Assembly: GCF_019802285.1 (NCBI RefSeq)
Contig: NZ_JAIEUJ010000001.1
Coordinates: 974,261 to 1,038,260, forward strand
DNA length: 64,000 nucleotides
From: Novilysobacter antarcticus
Lineage (GTDB): Bacteria > Pseudomonadota > Gammaproteobacteria > Xanthomonadales > Xanthomonadaceae
Reading direction: 5' to 3'
This document shows, piece by piece, positions 17,600 through 26,763 of this stretch. The notes under the pieces are model-generated. The model made no database searches. It was given only the letters and a program-made list of their open reading frames with translations, and was not told where the DNA came from. Position 1 is the stretch's first letter, and each line of letters begins with the position of its first letter. The position numbers were made by a program, and so were the translations under genes.

Positions 17600-17755
17600 T
17601 CAGGTGGTCATGCCGACCGCTCGCATGATCACTTTGATCGCCAGCGCCACCAGCGCCAAGGTGGCGACGCTCGCCAACCAGATCACTGCCAGCCACGCCA
17701 GCCGCTTGCCCCAGTGGGGCCGCCGTGACGCGTGGACTGGGTTACGGCCTGGCAT
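17600..17755 (-). CDS. DUF2474 small membrane subunit of the cyanide-insensitive bd oxidase
   Basis: A 51-residue single-TM protein starting at the ATG that overlaps the cioB stop by one base (TGATG), so it is translationally coupled. After a basic N-terminus it reads WGKRLAWLAVIWLASVATLA followed by LVALAIKVIMRAVGM, which is the DUF2474 pattern (W...L..IW..SV..L..VA). Proteins of this kind follow cioAB in Pseudomonas and are thought to act as a CydX-like third subunit stabilising the oxidase. It converges on the Mrr-like gene, 28 bp away. Confidence 0.8.
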   Translation of the reverse strand: MPGRNPVHASRRPHWGKRLAWLAVIWLASVATLALVALAIKVIMRAVGMTT

Positions 17756-18765
17756 CAGTGGTAACCCTCTCCCGCACGCACCTTGCCGCGGAAGACCCAG
17801 TACGCCAGCCCCGTGTAACCCAGGATCATCGGAATGATCAGCAGTGCGCCCACCAGGGTGAAGCCAAGGCTCTGCGGCGGTCCGGCAGCTTCCCAGAAGC
17901 TGATGTCGGGCGGCAGGATGTTCGGCCAGATGCTGATGCCCAGCCCGCTGTAACCCAAGAACACCAGCGCCAGGGTCAGCAGGAACGGCGAGGTGTGGGA
18001 CTCGCCGCGCAACGACCGCAGCAGCCAGAACATGACGGCCGCGACCAGCAGTGGCACCGGGGCGAAGAACAGGAGGTTGGGCATGCTGAACCAGCGCTCC
18101 GCAATCGCCGGCTGGGACATCGCGGTCCAGATGCTGACCACCACGATGGCACCCAGAAGCGCCCACACCCAATGACGCGTGCGCAGGCGAAGGTCATCGT
18201 GCAGTTCGCCCTCTGTCTTGATCAGCAGCCAGGTGCTGCCCAGCAACATGTAGGCGACGACCAGGCCGACACCGGTGAACATCGAGAACGGGGTGAACCA
18301 GTCGAACGCCCCGCCCACGAACTGGTCACCCTGCATCGCGAAGCCGTTGATGAATGCACCCAACACCACGCCCTGGAAGAACGTCGCCCCATACGATCCG
18401 GCGATGAACGCCCAGTCCCACGGGCGCTCCCCGCCCTCCTCGACCTTGAACCGGAACTCGAACGCCACCCCGCGAAAGATCAGCGCGACCAGCATGAAGA
18501 TCAACGGCAGGTAGAGCGCGCTCAGTACGACCGCGTACGCCAGCGGAAACGCCGCCAGAAGTCCGGCGCCGCCCATGACCAGCCAAGTCTCGTTGCCGTC
18601 CCAGACCGGCGCGACGGTATTCATCATGACGTCGCGGTCACCCTTTTCCGGGAAGAACGGAAACAGCATGCCGATACCCAGGTCGAAGCCATCCATGACC
18701 ACGTACATCATGATCGAGAAGATGATGATCACGCCCCAGACGAGCGGCAGGTCGATACCCATCAC
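17755..18765 (-). CDS. cioB: Cyanide-insensitive (bd-type) quinol oxidase subunit II
   Basis: A 336-residue polytopic membrane protein of the CydB family, starting MGIDLPLVWGVIIIFSIMMY. Family signatures are DGFDLGIGMLFPF, NTVAPVWDGNETWLVMGGAG, LIFRGVAFEFRFK, QGVVLGAFINGF and WEAAGPPQSLGFTLVGALL. It partners subunit I to carry the two-electron quinol oxidation that reduces O2 without proton pumping. It overlaps cioA by 4 bp and the DUF2474 gene by one base. The Cio-type assignment rests on the short subunit I and the DUF2474 neighbour; cydB is the generic name. Confidence 0.93.
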   Translation of the reverse strand: MMGIDLPLVWGVIIIFSIMMYVVMDGFDLGIGMLFPFFPEKGDRDVMMNTVAPVWDGNETWLVMGGAGLLAAFPLAYAVVLSALYLPLIFMLVALIFRGVAFEFRFKVEEGGERPWDWAFIAGSYGATFFQGVVLGAFINGFAMQGDQFVGGAFDWFTPFSMFTGVGLVVAYMLLGSTWLLIKTEGELHDDLRLRTRHWVWALLGAIVVVSIWTAMSQPAIAERWFSMPNLLFFAPVPLLVAAVMFWLLRSLRGESHTSPFLLTLALVFLGYSGLGISIWPNILPPDISFWEAAGPPQSLGFTLVGALLIIPMILGYTGLAYWVFRGKVRAGEGYH

Positions 18766-20246
18766 AAAGGCCCTCCCAGGTTGCCTGCACCGGCAGGTTT
18801 GGCGTAGGTGGTCGCGCCGGCGTAGTCGTCCGACGTCCCCGACTCGCGTCCGTCGGCAGCGGACATCGGCCGGCCAGGCTGGTTCCTGCGGCCGGGACCG
18901 CCGTCGGGCGGAGCATCACCGTCACCCGGCTCGGGGCCCCGCGCGATGATGCGCAAAATGTAGACCGTGCCTGCCCCGAACAGGAGGAAGTACACCACCA
19001 CGAAGATCGCCAGCGAGAGACCGACCTGGCCGGCGCCGTGCGCCGAAACCGCATCGGATGTGCGCATCAGGCCTTGGACGATCCACGGCTGGCGCCCGAT
19101 CTCGGTGGTGAACCACCCGGCAAGGATGGCGGCCAGTCCCGCCGGGCCCATTACCAGCGCAAAACGCATCAGGCCGCGCGAAGTGTGCAGCTTGCCGCGA
19201 GCGCGGGCCCATGCGCCCCACAGGCCCAACGCGATCATCAGCAGGCCCAAGCCCACCATGGTCCGGAAGGTCCAGAACACGACGGTCGAGTTGGGCCGAT
19301 CCTCGCGGGCGAATTCCTTGAGCCCGGCAAACTGCCCGTCCCAACTGTGGGTGAGGATGAGGCTGCCCAGGTTCGGTAACTCCACCGCGTAGAGGTTGCG
19401 CTCCTGCTCCATGTCCGGGATGGCGAACAGGGTCAGCGGCACGCCTTCGCCGGGTGTGTTCTCCCAATGCCCTTCCATCGCCGCGATTTTCGCCGGCTGG
19501 TGCTTGAGCGTATTCAGACCGTGGAAGTCGCCGATGATCGCCTGCAGCGGCGCCGTCACCAGCACCATCCACAAGGCCATCGACCACATCGTGCGCACGG
19601 CCGGATTGTCGCGCTTGCGCAGCATCTGCCAGGCCGCACTGGCACCGACGAATAGCGCGGTGGCCAGGAAAGCCGCGGTCACCATGTGGGTCAGGCGGTA
19701 GGGAAATGACGGATTGAGGATCACCGCCAGCCAGTCCACCGGCACCGCGATACCGTCAATGATTTCGTGGCCCTTGGGCGTGTGCATCCAGCTGTTGGAG
19801 GCGATGATCCAGGTTGAGGAGATCAGCGTGCCCACCGCCACGGCGGCAGTGGAGAACATGTGCAGGCCGGGACCGACGCGCTTCATCCCGAACAGCATCA
19901 CGCCCAGGAAACCCGCCTCCAGGAAGAACGCGGTCAGCACCTCGTAGGCCAGCAGCGGGCCGGTGATTCCACCGGCAAAGCGCGAGAACTCGCTCCAGTT
20001 GGTGCCGAACTGGTAGGCCATCACCACCCCGGACACCACGCCCATGCCGAAGGCGACAGCGAACACCTTGATCCAGAACTGGTAGAGGTCCAGATAGACG
20101 CGGCGCTTGGTGTACAGCCAAGCGCCTTCCAGGACCGTCAGGTAACTCGCCAGGCCGATGGTGATGGCCGGGAAGATGATGTGGAACGAGATCGTGAAGC
20201 CGAACTGGATCCGCGACAGCAGCAGCGCATCAAGGTCCATGGTCAA
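18762..20246 (-). CDS. cioA: Cyanide-insensitive (bd-type) quinol oxidase subunit I
   Basis: The haem-bearing subunit, 494 residues, starting MTMDLDALLLSRIQFGFTIS. Conserved features are the haem b595-ligand His of the N-terminal helix (FHIIFPAITIGLASYLTVLE), GPLLAYEVLTAFFLEAGFLG, THMVTAAFLATALFVG and the GRQPW motif (WFTTEIGRQPWIVQGLMRT). The Q-loop is short, unlike E. coli CydA, which is typical of CioA. A polar C-terminal extension of about 60 Gly/Pro/Asp-rich residues follows the last TM. Promoter-proximal gene of the cioA-cioB-DUF2474 unit. Confidence 0.93.
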   Translation of the reverse strand: MTMDLDALLLSRIQFGFTISFHIIFPAITIGLASYLTVLEGAWLYTKRRVYLDLYQFWIKVFAVAFGMGVVSGVVMAYQFGTNWSEFSRFAGGITGPLLAYEVLTAFFLEAGFLGVMLFGMKRVGPGLHMFSTAAVAVGTLISSTWIIASNSWMHTPKGHEIIDGIAVPVDWLAVILNPSFPYRLTHMVTAAFLATALFVGASAAWQMLRKRDNPAVRTMWSMALWMVLVTAPLQAIIGDFHGLNTLKHQPAKIAAMEGHWENTPGEGVPLTLFAIPDMEQERNLYAVELPNLGSLILTHSWDGQFAGLKEFAREDRPNSTVVFWTFRTMVGLGLLMIALGLWGAWARARGKLHTSRGLMRFALVMGPAGLAAILAGWFTTEIGRQPWIVQGLMRTSDAVSAHGAGQVGLSLAIFVVVYFLLFGAGTVYILRIIARGPEPGDGDAPPDGGPGRRNQPGRPMSAADGRESGTSDDYAGATTYAKPAGAGNLGGPL

Positions 20247-20314
20247 CGGGACTCTGGAGGGATTACCCGCTCAGGATGCCGGCTGCCCGGTTACGCCTGC
20301 GTATGCGGCCGCAC

Positions 20315-21091
20315 CTAGTCGACCGGGGAGCTCTGGTAGAGCTCGATGATCTCCTTGCGCAGCAGGTGTTCGATGCGCATGCGCTCGCGGAACGACAACT
20401 GCTGCGCCATCTCGCTGAAAAGGTAGTCATCCAGGTTGAAGTTCTTCAGATGCATCTTGGTGTGGAAGATGTTCTCCTGGTAGACGTTTACGTCGCGGCA
20501 CTCGTACTTGTCGAGCAGGCGCTTGTGGATCGATTCCTGGATCGAGTTGATCTTGTGGTCGATGAAGTGCTTCTTGCCCTTGGCGTTGCGGGTGAAGCCG
20601 CGCACCCGGTAGTCGCAGATCACCACATCCGAATCGAACTGCTTGATCAGGTAATCCAGCGCCTCCAGCGGCGAGGTCAGGCCGCAGGTGGCCACGTCGA
20701 TATCGACCCGGAACGTCGCGATGCCGTTATCCGGGTGCATCTCCGGGTACGTGTGGACGGTGATGTGGCTCTTGTCCATGTGTCCCACCGTGCTGCCGCG
20801 CGCGGGCGGCGGCACGGCCGCGGGACGGTCCGACATCAGGATCGTCACCGACGCGCCCTGCGGGTCGTAGTCCTGGCGCGCGACGTCCAGCACCGTGCCG
20901 CCGATGATCTCGGCGACCTTGAGCAGGATCTCGGTCAGGCGGTCGGAGTCGTACTCCTCATCGATGTATTCGATGTAGCGCTGGCGCTGGGTCTCCGACA
21001 CCGCATAGGAGATGTCGTAGATGTTGAAGCTCAGCGACTTGGTGAGGTGGTTGAACCCGTCGAGTTTGAGTTGTCCGCGTGGCTTGCCCAT
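20315..21091 (-). CDS. speD: S-adenosylmethionine decarboxylase proenzyme, E. coli type
   Basis: Produces decarboxylated SAM, the aminopropyl donor for spermidine. At 258 residues it is close to E. coli SpeD (264) and aligns throughout: [38 protein letters not shown], then [20 protein letters not shown] with the self-cleavage Ser after DK that becomes the pyruvoyl group. Later come [40 protein letters not shown] and [14 protein letters not shown]. The ATG overlaps the tyrB stop by one base (TGATG), so translation should depend on the aromatic aminotransferase gene, an unusual partner. No speE is in the window. Confidence 0.96.
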   Translation of the reverse strand: MGKPRGQLKLDGFNHLTKSLSFNIYDISYAVSETQRQRYIEYIDEEYDSDRLTEILLKVAEIIGGTVLDVARQDYDPQGASVTILMSDRPAAVPPPARGSTVGHMDKSHITVHTYPEMHPDNGIATFRVDIDVATCGLTSPLEALDYLIKQFDSDVVICDYRVRGFTRNAKGKKHFIDHKINSIQESIHKRLLDKYECRDVNVYQENIFHTKMHLKNFNLDDYLFSEMAQQLSFRERMRIEHLLRKEIIELYQSSPVD

Positions 21092-22299
21092 CAGCTCGAC
21101 CCTGGGTCGTCCATCACCTGGGCGAACGCATCGGCGACCCGATCGACGTTGCCGTCGCGCAGACCAGCGACACAGATTCGCCCGGAGCCAACCGCGTAGA
21201 TGCCGTGCTCGGTGCGCAGTCGCTCGACCTGCGCCGGGTTGAGGCCGGTGTAGCTGAACATGCCGCGCTGGGTCACCAGATAGTCAACGTCCAGCGACGG
21301 CGCGCGCGCCTTCATGCCGGCATGCAGCCGCTCGCGCATCTGCAGCATGCGGGTGCGCATCTCCTCGACCTCATTCCTCCAGTCCTTGCGTAGCGCGGGG
21401 TCGGTCAGCACGCTGGTGACGATCCGGCCACCGAACGTCGGCGGGCTGGAGTAATTCGCGCGGATGGACATTTCCATCTGGCTCAGCACCCGACGTGCCA
21501 CGTCGGCGTCATCACACACCGCCACCAGTGCGCCGACCCGCTCGCCGTACAGCGAGAACGTCTTGGAGAAGGAAACGCTCAGCAGCAGCGAAATCCCGGC
21601 ATCGACCATCGCGTGCACGGCATAGGCGTCGGCGTCGATACCTTCGGCAAAACCCTGGTAAGCCATGTCGAGGAACGGCAGCAAGCCGCGCTCGGCAACC
21701 ACCTTGACCACCGCATCCCACTGCGCACGGGTCAGGTCCGCGCCGGTCGGGTTGTGGCAGGCCGGATGCAGGATGACGATGCTCCGCGCCGGCATCTGCT
21801 GCAGATCGGCCAGCATACCGTCGAAATCCACCCCATTGGTCGCCGTGTCGAAATAGCGGTAGGTGCCCACCTTGAACCCGCCCGTCTCGAAGATGGCCTG
21901 ATGGTTCGGCCACGACGGTGCGCTGATGAAGACTTCCGAGTCGGGAAAGTAGCGCTTGAGCATGTCGCAACCGACCCTCAAAGCACCCGAGCCACCCAGC
22001 GACTGGATGGCCACCGCGCGGTCGCCCACTTTGTCGTAGCGATCACCGCCGAGCACCAATTCGGTCACTGCGTCGCGGTAGGCCTTGGCGCCAGCAATCG
22101 GGAGGTACGGGGACGGACCCGTGTCAGCCGCAATCTGCGGGCGAACAGCGGCGACCGAGCGCAGCGTCGGGATCGCACCATTTGCGTCCTGGTAGGCGCC
22201 AATGCCGAGGTTGACCTTGTCTGCCCGCGTCTCGGCCAGGTACGCCTGCTGAAGTGAAAGGATCGGGTCGCCCGCGTAAAGCGGCAAATGGCTGAACAT
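21091..22299 (-). CDS. tyrB: Aromatic/aspartate-type amino acid aminotransferase
   Basis: A fold-type I PLP transaminase of 402 residues, subgroup I-alpha with AspC/TyrB. It starts [20 protein letters not shown], and AGGAG sits 7 nt before the ATG at 22299. It has [20 protein letters not shown], the [14 protein letters not shown] loop and the PLP-Lys in [18 protein letters not shown]; the terminal region [19 protein letters not shown], with R following [15 protein letters not shown], binds the carboxylate. It would complete phenylalanine and tyrosine synthesis and so complements pheA at 13069. AspC activity is possible; substrate preference cannot be read from sequence. Coupled to speD. Confidence 0.9.
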   Translation of the reverse strand: MFSHLPLYAGDPILSLQQAYLAETRADKVNLGIGAYQDANGAIPTLRSVAAVRPQIAADTGPSPYLPIAGAKAYRDAVTELVLGGDRYDKVGDRAVAIQSLGGSGALRVGCDMLKRYFPDSEVFISAPSWPNHQAIFETGGFKVGTYRYFDTATNGVDFDGMLADLQQMPARSIVILHPACHNPTGADLTRAQWDAVVKVVAERGLLPFLDMAYQGFAEGIDADAYAVHAMVDAGISLLLSVSFSKTFSLYGERVGALVAVCDDADVARRVLSQMEMSIRANYSSPPTFGGRIVTSVLTDPALRKDWRNEVEEMRTRMLQMRERLHAGMKARAPSLDVDYLVTQRGMFSYTGLNPAQVERLRTEHGIYAVGSGRICVAGLRDGNVDRVADAFAQVMDDPGSS

Positions 22300-22587
22300 G
22301 TCCAGCTCCTGTTGAGGAAGGGGGTTTGACGGCCGCAGCGCGGCGCGCGGGGTAAAACTGTATGGCGAGTTCGCACGCGGACAACGTGCATCGGCTCGAG
22401 CGCATATTGTCGCGCAGGTTGGCGCGAATAGCAGCCGTCGCGCGATGCGCGGATCACAGTGGCGACACGACGGGATGGCGATGGGACGGACGTCGCTCTT
22501 CTCGAACCACGGGTGGCGGAAAACACGGTTCGACTGGACAATGTCAGCGATGAAATCTCCTGTCCCTCGCCTCGACCGGCGGCGCGC

Positions 22588-23448
22588 ATGCACCTGATCG
22601 GGCTCAGCATCCTTTGTAGCGTGCTGGTGTCCGTGCTGCTGAAACTCGCTCCGCGCAAACGCCTGGATGTGGCCCAGATGGTGACCTGGAACTACCTGGT
22701 CGCCGCCGTGCTGTGCGCGCTGCTGCTGCGCCCCGACCTGGGCAGCCTGCGCAGCGCCGGCGGCCACTGGTGGGTATTGCTGGGACTGGGCGTTTTGTTG
22801 CCGTCGCTGTTCCTGGTCCTTGCCAATGCCGTGCGTCAGGCGGGGATCGTGCGGACCGACGTGGCCCAGCGCCTTTCGCTGCTGCTTTCGCTGGTGGCGG
22901 CGTTCACCGTATTCGGGGAGACCGCCAGCGTCGTCAAGCTGGTGGGTCTCGCGCTGGGACTGCTCGCCGTCGCAGGCATCGCTGCCCGCCCCGTTGCAAC
23001 CGCCAACGAGCGGGCTGCGTGGATGCCGCTGCTCACTGTGTGGGTGGGGTTCGCGTGCGTGGACGTGCTGCTGAAACTCGTCGCTCAGTCGGGCACGCCG
23101 TCGATGGCCTCGCTGCAGGTCGCCTTCGTACTGGCGTTCGTGCTCATGGCAAGCTGGCAGGCCTTCCGTCATATCCGCGGAAAGGCGCGTCTGGACGGGT
23201 CCAGCTTCGCCGCCGGGCTGCTGCTGGGGCTGCTCAACTTCGGCAACATCGTCTTCTACGTGCGCGCGCACCAGGCATTGCCCGAGAGCCCGGCCGTGGT
23301 TTTCGCGGCGATGAACATCGGGGTGGTGGTGCTGGGGACTCTGGTTGGCGTGGCGGTCTTCCAAGAGAAGACAAGCCGCTGGAACCGCTTGGCGATCGCG
23401 CTGGCGATCGTGGCCATTGCCCTGATCGCGTACGCCCCACGAGGATGA
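22588..23448 (+). CDS. EamA/DMT-superfamily inner-membrane transporter
   Basis: About 286 residues with ten predicted TM helices in two homologous halves, the drug/metabolite transporter pattern. It starts MHLIGLSILCSVLVSVLLKL. Other hydrophobic stretches include VTWNYLVAAVLCALLL, WWVLLGLGVLLPSLFLVLAN, DVAQRLSLLLSLVAAF, FAAGLLLGLLNFGNIVFYV and LAIALAIVAIALIAYAP. The helix-4-type motif VAQRLSLLLSL with a following Glu resembles EamA repeats. The substrate is unknown. ATG 22588 is preferred because longer in-frame starts add a polar, non-conserved leader that would intrude into the tyrB promoter region. Confidence 0.82.
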   Translation: MHLIGLSILCSVLVSVLLKLAPRKRLDVAQMVTWNYLVAAVLCALLLRPDLGSLRSAGGHWWVLLGLGVLLPSLFLVLANAVRQAGIVRTDVAQRLSLLLSLVAAFTVFGETASVVKLVGLALGLLAVAGIAARPVATANERAAWMPLLTVWVGFACVDVLLKLVAQSGTPSMASLQVAFVLAFVLMASWQAFRHIRGKARLDGSSFAAGLLLGLLNFGNIVFYVRAHQALPESPAVVFAAMNIGVVVLGTLVGVAVFQEKTSRWNRLAIALAIVAIALIAYAPRG

Positions 23449-23501
23449 CCGGCGCGCATGCCGGAGTGGATTCGTAGCCGCAGAAGCGTCTGCTTAGCCT
23501 G

Positions 23502-24275
23502 TCAGGGGCTGGTGTCTCGTGCAACAAGCGCCTGCAGCCGCGCCGCGTCCTCCACCGCGTGGCCGCCGGCGGTGTTGTCAAAAATGCACCACGCCGGCGA
23601 TCTCGCCCTGCCCCGTTGCAAGAGCTGCGTTGCCAACTTTTGAAGCACCGCATCCTCATAGCTGCTGTAGTACATGCGCGGAGAGCCGTGCAGGCGCCAG
23701 TAACTCCAGCGCGCTGACTTCGGACCAGCAGGCGTCCCCGCCTCGGGCAAGCGTGCGGGGTCTGCGGCGACGCGGGTGATCGAAAACGCGTCCCACACCT
23801 CCGCGGCCTTGCTGCCGAACCAGCTCGAATGGCGTGGCTCGCAAGCGATCGGGGTGTCGACACTGCGACGCATCATGCCGAAGAATCCCTCCGCCACGCG
23901 AGCGTCGAATACAAGACTCGGCGGCAGTTGTACCAGGATCCCGCCCAACTTCGGGCCCAGGCCGGAGACCTGATCAAGAAACTCCCCCAGCAACCTGTCG
24001 GCGTCAGCCAATCGCGCCTCGTGGGTGATCTGTCGCGGCAGTTTCACCGAGAACCGGAACCCCGGCGGCACCGTGTCCGCCCACCGGCGATACGTCTTCG
24101 CTTGATGTGGACGGTAAAATGATGAGTTGATCTCGACCACGTCGAAGCGGGTCGCGTAACGCTCGAGATGACTTTCCCCTGCACCGAACAGTCGCGCCGC
24201 GCGCGTGGGGATCGACCAGCCTGCGCAGCCGATGCGAACGGACGATGTTGGCGTTGGCGCACGGACATCACTCAT
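23502..24275 (-). CDS. DUF72 (YecE-like) TIM-barrel protein
   Basis: A 257-residue soluble protein. The family hallmark RIGCAGWSIP lies near the N-terminus, followed by YATRFDVVEINSSFYRPHQA, FRFSVKLPRQITHEARL, GPKLGGILVQLPPSLVFD, ACEPRHSSWF and the C-terminal SYWRLHGSPRMYYSSYED and WCIFDNTAGGHAVEDAARLQ. DUF72 proteins adopt a TIM-barrel fold of unproven function. ATG 24275 lies just before a polar leader and the conserved core; the open frame extends another 60 residues upstream but without similarity. The tRNA-Val promoter lies beyond its 5' end. Confidence 0.85.
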   Translation of the reverse strand: MSDVRAPTPTSSVRIGCAGWSIPTRAARLFGAGESHLERYATRFDVVEINSSFYRPHQAKTYRRWADTVPPGFRFSVKLPRQITHEARLADADRLLGEFLDQVSGLGPKLGGILVQLPPSLVFDARVAEGFFGMMRRSVDTPIACEPRHSSWFGSKAAEVWDAFSITRVAADPARLPEAGTPAGPKSARWSYWRLHGSPRMYYSSYEDAVLQKLATQLLQRGRARSPAWCIFDNTAGGHAVEDAARLQALVARDTSP

Positions 24276-24407
24276 CGACCGCTCCACTCTGGGGGGCCCA
24301 TGTTCGCCGGGCGGTTTGCAAGAGCGCGTCACGGTCGCTCCTGCCGGCACCGTGTGGCGGCGCAGCGCGCGTGCGCGGGATGCATCGCGGGAAAAACAAC
24401 GCAACGG

Positions 24408-24435
24408 TTGCGCAGATTCGGAGCTGCCGTATAAT
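24408..24435 (+). promoter_or_regulatory. Sigma-70 promoter of tRNA-Val
   Basis: A consensus -10 TATAAT (24430-24435) sits 28 bp before the tRNA, with a -35 TTGCGC (24408-24413) at a 16-bp spacer. The AT-rich GAAAAACAAC just upstream could serve as an UP-like element. Confidence 0.75.
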
Positions 24436-24463
24436 CGGCCGGATGATCCGGACAACGGATTGC

Positions 24464-24538
24464 GGGCGGTTAGCTCAGCGGTAGAGCATTGCCTTCACAC
24501 GGCAAGGGTCAGTGGTTCGATCCCACTACCGCCCACCA
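24464..24538 (+). tRNA. tRNA-Val (anticodon CAC), CCA encoded
   Basis: A 75-nt cloverleaf with acceptor GGGCGGT pairing ACCGCCC, D-arm TAGCTCAGCGGTAGAGC, anticodon stem TTGCC/GGCAA around TTCACAC (anticodon CAC) and T-arm GTGGTTCGATCCCAC. The 3' CCA is genomic. A strong promoter lies upstream and a hairpin terminator follows. Confidence 0.96.
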
Positions 24539-24555
24539 TATAAATCAACGACTTA

Positions 24556-24580
24556 GGCCACCTTTCGGGGTGGCCTTTTT
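24556..24580 (+). terminator. Terminator of tRNA-Val
   Basis: GGCCACC pairs with GGTGGCC around a short TTTCGG loop and is followed by five T. Confidence 0.88.
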
Positions 24581-24708
24581 CGTGCGGCGAAGTGACGCAC
24601 AGCAGACCCGAAACCTCACCCTGCGAAAATCGGGACTGAATGCCCCCGAGACGCGAGCCGCCCTCTGCGACGCTAGGATGATCGCCGAGCCTTTTCAGGA
24701 GCCATGCC

Positions 24709-25059
24709 ATGACCGAGACCCGGCTTTACCACAACCCACGCTGCTCAAAGTCGCGCGGCACCCTCGATTTGCTGCAGGAAAAAGACATCCAGCCCGAGGT
24801 CATCCTCTATCTGGATAACCCGCCCAATGCCGATGAGCTTCGCTCACTGTTGGAGTTGCTGGATATGCGGCCACGCGCGCTACTTCGCACCGGCGAGAGT
24901 GAATACGCCGAGCTTGGCCTGGCGGATCCGGCCAGGACCGATGACCAGATCGTCGAGGCCATGGCAACCCATCCGCGCTTGATCGAGCGTCCGATATTCG
25001 TCCACAACGGGCGCGCCGTGATCGGACGTCCGCCGGAGAACGTGCTGCAAATTCTCTGA
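24709..25059 (+). CDS. arsC: ArsC-family (glutaredoxin-dependent) arsenate reductase
   Basis: A 116-residue thioredoxin-fold protein of the E. coli plasmid ArsC type. The catalytic Cys is in YHNPRCSKSRGTLDLLQEK near residue 13. The three Arg positions used for arsenate binding have counterparts in RALLRTGE, RLIERPIFVHNGRAVIGRPP. AGGAGCC precedes the ATG. It stands alone without arsB, arsR or acr3, as chromosomal arsC homologs often do. A YffB-like role is possible, but the ERPIFV...IGRPPE pattern fits ArsC better. Confidence 0.85.
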   Translation: MTETRLYHNPRCSKSRGTLDLLQEKDIQPEVILYLDNPPNADELRSLLELLDMRPRALLRTGESEYAELGLADPARTDDQIVEAMATHPRLIERPIFVHNGRAVIGRPPENVLQIL

Positions 25060-25065
25060 CTGCAC

Positions 25066-26691
25066 TCAGCGCGACTTGCTATCGCGCATCGACTTCACCT
25101 GATCGGGCGCGTCGAACGAATCGCTCCTTGCGCTCGCCCAGTACGACTGGAACACGGCGTGGTCTGGGATGCCCGATAGCAGCTGGCCCGGCTCAAGGAA
25201 GTTGTACAGCGCCGCCAGCGACCGCACCTCCGTTGGCGAGACCCGCCGCAGGATATGTTCAGGGCCGACCTCGCTGGGATCACTCAGGCCGGCCGCGCAC
25301 AACAGGTCACGCAGGGCATTGAGGGTATTGCGGTGGAATCCCTGCACGCGAATGGCCTTGCTGGTCACGTCCAGGCCTTTCCAGCGAGCCGGATCCTGGG
25401 TCGCCACGCCGGTCGGGCAGCGATCGGTGTGACAGCTCTGGGCCTGGATGCAGCCAACTGCAAACATGAAACCCCGTCCGGAGTTGCACCAGTCCGCGCC
25501 CATCGCCAGCGTCCGCACGATGTCGAACGCGCTGATGATCCGTCCCGCGCCACCGAGGCGGATGTCATCGCGCAGGTTCAGCCCGACCAGGGTGTTGTGG
25601 ACCAGCATCAACGCCTCGTGCATGGGCACGCCGACGTGGTTCATGAACTCCGCCGGCGCAGCCCCGGTGCCGCCCTCCGCACCATCCACGACGATGAAGT
25701 CGGGCAGCAATCCGGTCTCGTGCATGGCCTTGGCGATCGCGAACCACTCCCAGGGGTGGCCGATGGCGAGCTTGAATCCGGTCGGCTTGCCGCCAGACAG
25801 GTCGCGCAGCTTCGCCACGAACTGCAGCAGCTCCACCGGGGTCGAGAACGCGCTGTGGCGCGCGGGTGACACGCACTCCACGCCCACCTCGACGCCGCGC
25901 GTCACCGCGATCTCCGGAGAAACCTTCGCCGCCGGCAGCACCCCGCCGTGGCCGGGCTTGGCGCCCTGCGACAGCTTGATCTCGATCATCTTGACCTGCG
26001 GCTCGGTGGCATTGGCGGCAAAGCGCTCGGCATTGAAGGTGCCGTCGGGATTGCGGCAGCCGAAGTAACCAGAACCGATTTCCCAGACCAGATCGCCGCC
26101 GTGTTCGCGATGGTAGGGCGATATCGAGCCCTCCCCGGTGTCATGGTAGAAGCCGCCCATCATTGCGCCCTTGTTGAGGGCGCGGATGGCGTTTGCCGAA
26201 AGCGAGCCAAAGCTCATCGCCGAGATGTTGAACACGCTGGCCGAGTACGGTTGCGCGGTATTGGGGCCGATCAGCACGCGGAAGTTGGGATCACCGTGGG
26301 GCACCGGCGCCATCGAGTGGTTGATCCACTCGTAGTCGTTGGCGTAGACGTCCTGCATGGTGCCGAACGGGCGGGTGTCATTGACCGACTTCGCACGCTG
26401 GTACACCAGCGCACGCTGCAGGCGTGAGAACGGCACCTCGGCGGTATCGGCCTGGATGAAGTACTGGCGCATCTCCGGGCCGATGGACTCAAGTCCGTAG
26501 CGGAAGTGCGCGATCACCGGATAGTTCTGCCGCAACGCGCTGGTCCGCTGCAGTACGTCAGCCGTCCCCAACGCAGCGATGCAGCCAAACACCAGAGCCG
26601 CCCATCCCCAGCCGGGTGCCACCAGCAAGGCAAGCAGGCCGGTCAGCACGGTCAGCAGGATGCTCAGGAAATACGGCAGGTAACGCAGCAT
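25066..26691 (-). CDS. Membrane-anchored FMN-binding glutamate-synthase-like protein
   Basis: 541 residues. Two TM helices at the N-terminus (YLPYFLSILLTVLTGLLALL, GWGWAALVFGCIAALG) anchor a TIM-barrel domain homologous to the central FMN domain of glutamate synthase. Markers are SAMSFGSLSANAIRALNKGA, GTGEGSISPYH-type GEGSISPYHREHGG, IEIKLSQGAKPGHGGVLPAA, FIVVDGAEGGTGAAPAEFMN and the Cys cluster region CIQAQSCHTDRCPTGVATQD. It lacks the glutaminase and alpha-subunit parts of true GOGAT. Members of this archaeal-type family have no settled substrate. It converges closely on arsC (6 bp). Confidence 0.87.
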   Translation of the reverse strand: MLRYLPYFLSILLTVLTGLLALLVAPGWGWAALVFGCIAALGTADVLQRTSALRQNYPVIAHFRYGLESIGPEMRQYFIQADTAEVPFSRLQRALVYQRAKSVNDTRPFGTMQDVYANDYEWINHSMAPVPHGDPNFRVLIGPNTAQPYSASVFNISAMSFGSLSANAIRALNKGAMMGGFYHDTGEGSISPYHREHGGDLVWEIGSGYFGCRNPDGTFNAERFAANATEPQVKMIEIKLSQGAKPGHGGVLPAAKVSPEIAVTRGVEVGVECVSPARHSAFSTPVELLQFVAKLRDLSGGKPTGFKLAIGHPWEWFAIAKAMHETGLLPDFIVVDGAEGGTGAAPAEFMNHVGVPMHEALMLVHNTLVGLNLRDDIRLGGAGRIISAFDIVRTLAMGADWCNSGRGFMFAVGCIQAQSCHTDRCPTGVATQDPARWKGLDVTSKAIRVQGFHRNTLNALRDLLCAAGLSDPSEVGPEHILRRVSPTEVRSLAALYNFLEPGQLLSGIPDHAVFQSYWASARSDSFDAPDQVKSMRDSKSR

Positions 26692-26763
26692 ACGTGGGGA
26701 TCCGGATCAGGTCAGGCCACGAGGATAACCGCCCGTGGAACTGATCTGCGTGTTGTCGCGCCA

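Noticed and set aside
22300..23364. A 355-codon upstream extension of the tyrB frame
   Set aside because: Lies antisense to the EamA transporter; tyrB homology and an AGGAG site place the start at 22299.
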